From the NCBI RefSeq assembly GCF_000955955.1, contig NZ_JYJG01000348.1:1-27770 (forward strand): 27,770 nt of DNA, in the 5' to 3' direction. Under the pieces are notes generated by a model, which saw only the letters and a list, made by a program, of their open reading frames with translations, did no database searches and was not told the origin of the DNA. Shown here piece after piece: positions 25,625-27,770 of the stretch. The number at the start of each line of letters is the position of its first letter. The first letter of the stretch is position 1. The position numbers and the translations under genes are program-made. Source of the stretch: Lentzea aerocolonigenes (lineage in GTDB: Bacteria; Actinomycetota; Actinomycetes; Mycobacteriales; Pseudonocardiaceae).

Positions 25625-27462
25625 GTGACCAGGTAGTTGCCCAGGCTCAGGAAGAAGAATGGCGCGGCGTCGCCGCCGAGGAGATCTCCGAGATCTCGGT
25701 TTCGACCGGCCTGCGCCTGCAGGCCCGGTCCCGGCGGCTGCTGGGGTCGTTGGTGCGCCCGCACATCGCTCGTGCGTCGCTGGCGGTCGGGTCGGTGATC
25801 GGCGGCAACCTCGCGAACCTCGCACTGCCGCTGCTGATCGCCGCCGCGATCGACAAGGGCATCCCGGCGGCGATGCGCGGTGACGCGTCCGTGCTGCTGT
25901 GGTGCGTGGCGGGCTACGCGGCCTGCGCGGGCGTGACGACGTTCCTGCGCTGGGCGTTCCTGCGCATCTCCGGCCGCGTGGGCCAGGACATGCTCCTGGA
26001 CCTGCGCGGACGGATCTTCCGGCACTCGCAGCGCCTGTCCGTCGGCTTCCACGAGTCGTACACGTCCGGCAAGGTCATCGCCAGGCTGACCAGCGACGTC
26101 GACGCGTTGCAGGACCTGGTGGAAGAGGGCCTGGACAGCCTGTTCAACGCCCTGCTGTCGGTGGGCGGCATCGCGATCATCCTGCTGTGGCTGGACATGC
26201 CGCTGGCGTCCGTCGTGGTGGCGGGCTTCGTGCCGCTCTACTTCATCTGGCGCTGGTTCCGCCGCCGCTCGATGGAGGCCTACCGGGGCACGCGCGGCGC
26301 CATCGCGAAGATCATCGTCCAGTTCGTCGAGTCGATGAACGGCATCCGCGCGGTCCAGGCGTTCCGCCGCCAGCCGCGCAACGAAGCCATCATGACGGGC
26401 TTCAACGCCCAGTTCCGCGACGCGAACGTGGACGCCCTGGGCGTCATGGCCACCTTCGTCGCGACGATCCGCATGATCGGCAACATCTCGCTGGCCATCG
26501 TCCTCGCCTGGGGCGCCTACCGAGTGGCGGGCGGCTCCCTGGAACTGGGCGTGCTGACCGCCTTCACGGTGTACCTGCGCCGCTTCTACGACCCGTTCGA
26601 CGAGCTGGCGATGTTCGCGAACTCGTACTCCTCCGCCACCGCCGCCCTGGAGAAGATCTCGGGCGTCCTGGAGGAGGAACCGTCGGTCCCCGAACCGTCG
26701 TCGCCCGTGGCCCTGCCGCACGCGAGGGGCGCGATCCGGTTCTCCGAGGTGGAGTTCCAGTACCCCGCCACGTCCCGGCAGGTGCTTCCCCTTTTCAGCC
26801 TGGACGTGCCGGCGGGGCAGACCGTGGCTCTGGTCGGCGCCACCGGCGCCGGCAAGACCACACTGGCCAAGCTGGTGTCGCGCTTCTACGACCCGACCTC
26901 GGGCTCCGTGCTGCTGGACGGCGTGGATCTTCGCTCCGTGGCGGACACGGACCTGCGCCGGGCCGTCGTCATGGTGACCCAGGAGAACTTCCTGTTCTCG
27001 GGCTCGGTGGCCGACAACATCGCCTTGGGCAAGCCCTCCGCCTCCCGAGCCGAGATCGAGGCAGCAGCCGCCGAGGTGGGCGCGCACGAGTTCATCGCCG
27101 CCCTGCCCGACGGCTACGACACGGACGTCCGCAAACGAGGCGGCCGTTTGTCGGCAGGCCAGCGGCAAATGGTCGCCTTCGCGCGCGCCTTCCTGGCAAA
27201 CCCAGCCGTACTCGTCCTGGATGAGGCAACATCGTCCCTGGACGTACCCACCGAACGCGCCGTGCAAGCCGCCCTGGAAACAGTCCTGGCAGATCGAACG
27301 GCGTTCATCATCGCCCACCGCCTGTCCACGGTCCTGATCGCAGACCGCGTACTGGTCCTGGATGGTGGCATTGTGGTGGAAGACGGCTCCCCAGAGGAGC
27401 TGATCGGTGAGCGGGGCCGTTTCGCGGCCCTGCACACGGCCTGGCGCGACTCACTCGCCTAG
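25621..27462 (+). CDS. Heterodimeric ABC exporter, subunit 2 (catalytic Walker B)
   Basis: A 613-residue half-transporter. A hydrophilic acidic N-terminus (about 1-40) precedes six membrane helices and the NBD. Walker A GATGAGKTTLAK, Q-loop VTQENFLFS, Walker B VLVLDEATSSLD with catalytic Glu, and IIAHRLSTV are canonical. The signature reads LSAGQRQMVAFARA, with Ala for the first Gly. This is the signature that would complete subunit 1's degenerate site, so the asymmetry of the pair is self-consistent. The GTG start has GAGGAGG eight bases upstream and overlaps the previous stop. Likely substrates are lipids or hydrophobic drugs; not determinable here. Confidence 0.94.
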   Translation: MSDQVVAQAQEEEWRGVAAEEISEISVSTGLRLQARSRRLLGSLVRPHIARASLAVGSVIGGNLANLALPLLIAAAIDKGIPAAMRGDASVLLWCVAGYAACAGVTTFLRWAFLRISGRVGQDMLLDLRGRIFRHSQRLSVGFHESYTSGKVIARLTSDVDALQDLVEEGLDSLFNALLSVGGIAIILLWLDMPLASVVVAGFVPLYFIWRWFRRRSMEAYRGTRGAIAKIIVQFVESMNGIRAVQAFRRQPRNEAIMTGFNAQFRDANVDALGVMATFVATIRMIGNISLAIVLAWGAYRVAGGSLELGVLTAFTVYLRRFYDPFDELAMFANSYSSATAALEKISGVLEEEPSVPEPSSPVALPHARGAIRFSEVEFQYPATSRQVLPLFSLDVPAGQTVALVGATGAGKTTLAKLVSRFYDPTSGSVLLDGVDLRSVADTDLRRAVVMVTQENFLFSGSVADNIALGKPSASRAEIEAAAAEVGAHEFIAALPDGYDTDVRKRGGRLSAGQRQMVAFARAFLANPAVLVLDEATSSLDVPTERAVQAALETVLADRTAFIIAHRLSTVLIADRVLVLDGGIVVEDGSPEELIGERGRFAALHTAWRDSLA

Positions 27463-27468
27463 GCCAGC

Positions 27469-27511
27469 AGGTCGCGTTCGCGCCAATGGGGATCTGGCGC
27501 GAACGCGACCT
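27469..27511. terminator. Strong hairpin terminator after the ABC exporter
   Basis: A perfect 17-base-pair inverted repeat, AGGTCGCGTTCGCGCCA (27469-27485) and TGGCGCGAACGCGACCT (27495-27511), with a nine-base loop, beginning six bases after the exporter stop. There is no T-run after it, which is common for terminators in GC-rich actinomycetes. The perfect symmetry leaves open that it works in both directions or is a dispersed repeat. Confidence 0.75.
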
Positions 27512-27770
27512 ACCGCTCCACCCGCCCAGCACCAGCCACGAGGCACGCACACCCCGGCCGTGCCACGGACACCGCGCGGCGACGCCCCGCACGAGGGCAT
27601 GTGCGCCAAATATCTGCGTGCGTTCGACTCGCATGCCCAGCGAACATGTCTTTGGATCAAGCGATGCCGAAGGCGAGCAACCCATTCAAACAAGGGCGAT
27701 GCGAAGCGAGCCGACCGAGCGCAAGCCCCGGGCCAGCGGTGATGACGCAACCACCCACGCGATTGGGGCT
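27512..27770. other. No recognisable gene
   Basis: This stretch, with the hairpin about 308 bases past the last gene, shows no convincing coding sequence, RNA gene or mobile element. Short open frames exist on both strands but have Arg/Pro/Ala-rich products without recognisable motifs and no good ribosome sites. Base composition is a little less GC-rich around 27600-27690. Confidence 0.5.

Noticed and set aside
23474..25825. 783-residue minus-strand open frame
   Set aside because: Antisense to the ABC exporter subunit 1; composition (Arg/His/Gln repeats) is typical of a high-GC shadow frame.
25300..27435. 711-residue minus-strand open frame
   Set aside because: Antisense to exporter subunit 2; same shadow composition, no domain.
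27451..27750. 99-residue minus-strand frame at the window end
   Set aside because: Arg/Pro/Ala-rich product, spans the terminator hairpin, no ribosome site or motif.

Overview
The window is high-GC DNA with tightly packed genes, many start/stop overlaps (ATGA, GTGA), frequent GTG starts and actinobacterial protein families (SepH, mycobacterial-type SerC, a urease operon with a UreA-UreB fusion and no UreE, an LppX/LprG-like lipoprotein). This points to an actinomycete, most likely of the Pseudonocardiales (Lentzea/Saccharothrix/Amycolatopsis-like). The genus is inferred from gene style, not proven. No rRNA, tRNA, CRISPR array, insertion sequence or phage gene was seen.

Layout. Positions 1-5.9 kb hold housekeeping and transport genes: a truncated APC-family amino-acid permease (-), a lipoprotein (+), an MFS exporter (-), a glutamine-hydrolysing asparagine synthetase (-) and pyridoxamine-phosphate oxidase pdxH (-). 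Positions 6.1-10.3 kb hold a complete urease operon on the minus strand, ureAB-ureC-ureF-ureG-ureD. Upstream of it is an exact 11-bp tandem repeat (GAAAC-N6-GAAAC) that resembles a GlnR nitrogen-control box. Divergent from it, 10.4-13.7 kb carries an operon of DrrA-like ATPase, ABC permease, NarL-type histidine kinase and LuxR-type response regulator. serC follows at 13.8-14.9 kb and ends in a strong bidirectional hairpin.

Positions 15.0-18.3 kb (-) encode a MacB-like export set: a lipoprotein with an internal Cys/Met repeat, an adaptor carrying a peptidoglycan-binding domain, an ATPase and an FtsX/MacB permease. Divergent from it is an OmpR-type two-component system (18.4-20.2 kb, +), with an inverted repeat (TAAGCG-N15-CGCTTA) in the shared promoter region. 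Two separate ABC transporter/two-component modules therefore flank serC, and the second separates serC from sepH, genes that are neighbours in mycobacteria.

sepH (20.3-21.3 kb, +) is followed by six small membrane-protein genes (21.3-23.5 kb). They look like diverged paralogues: a basic N-terminus, a first transmembrane helix, an outside loop with a C-x5-8-C pair, a second helix, an inside Arg...Trp loop, then two more helices. This array is the best candidate in the window for something undescribed. A small minus-strand gene of unknown function follows. The window closes with two overlapping genes for a heterodimeric ABC exporter (one NBD with a degenerate Walker B and Q-loop, the other with an LSAGQ signature), ended by a perfect 17-bp-stem hairpin.
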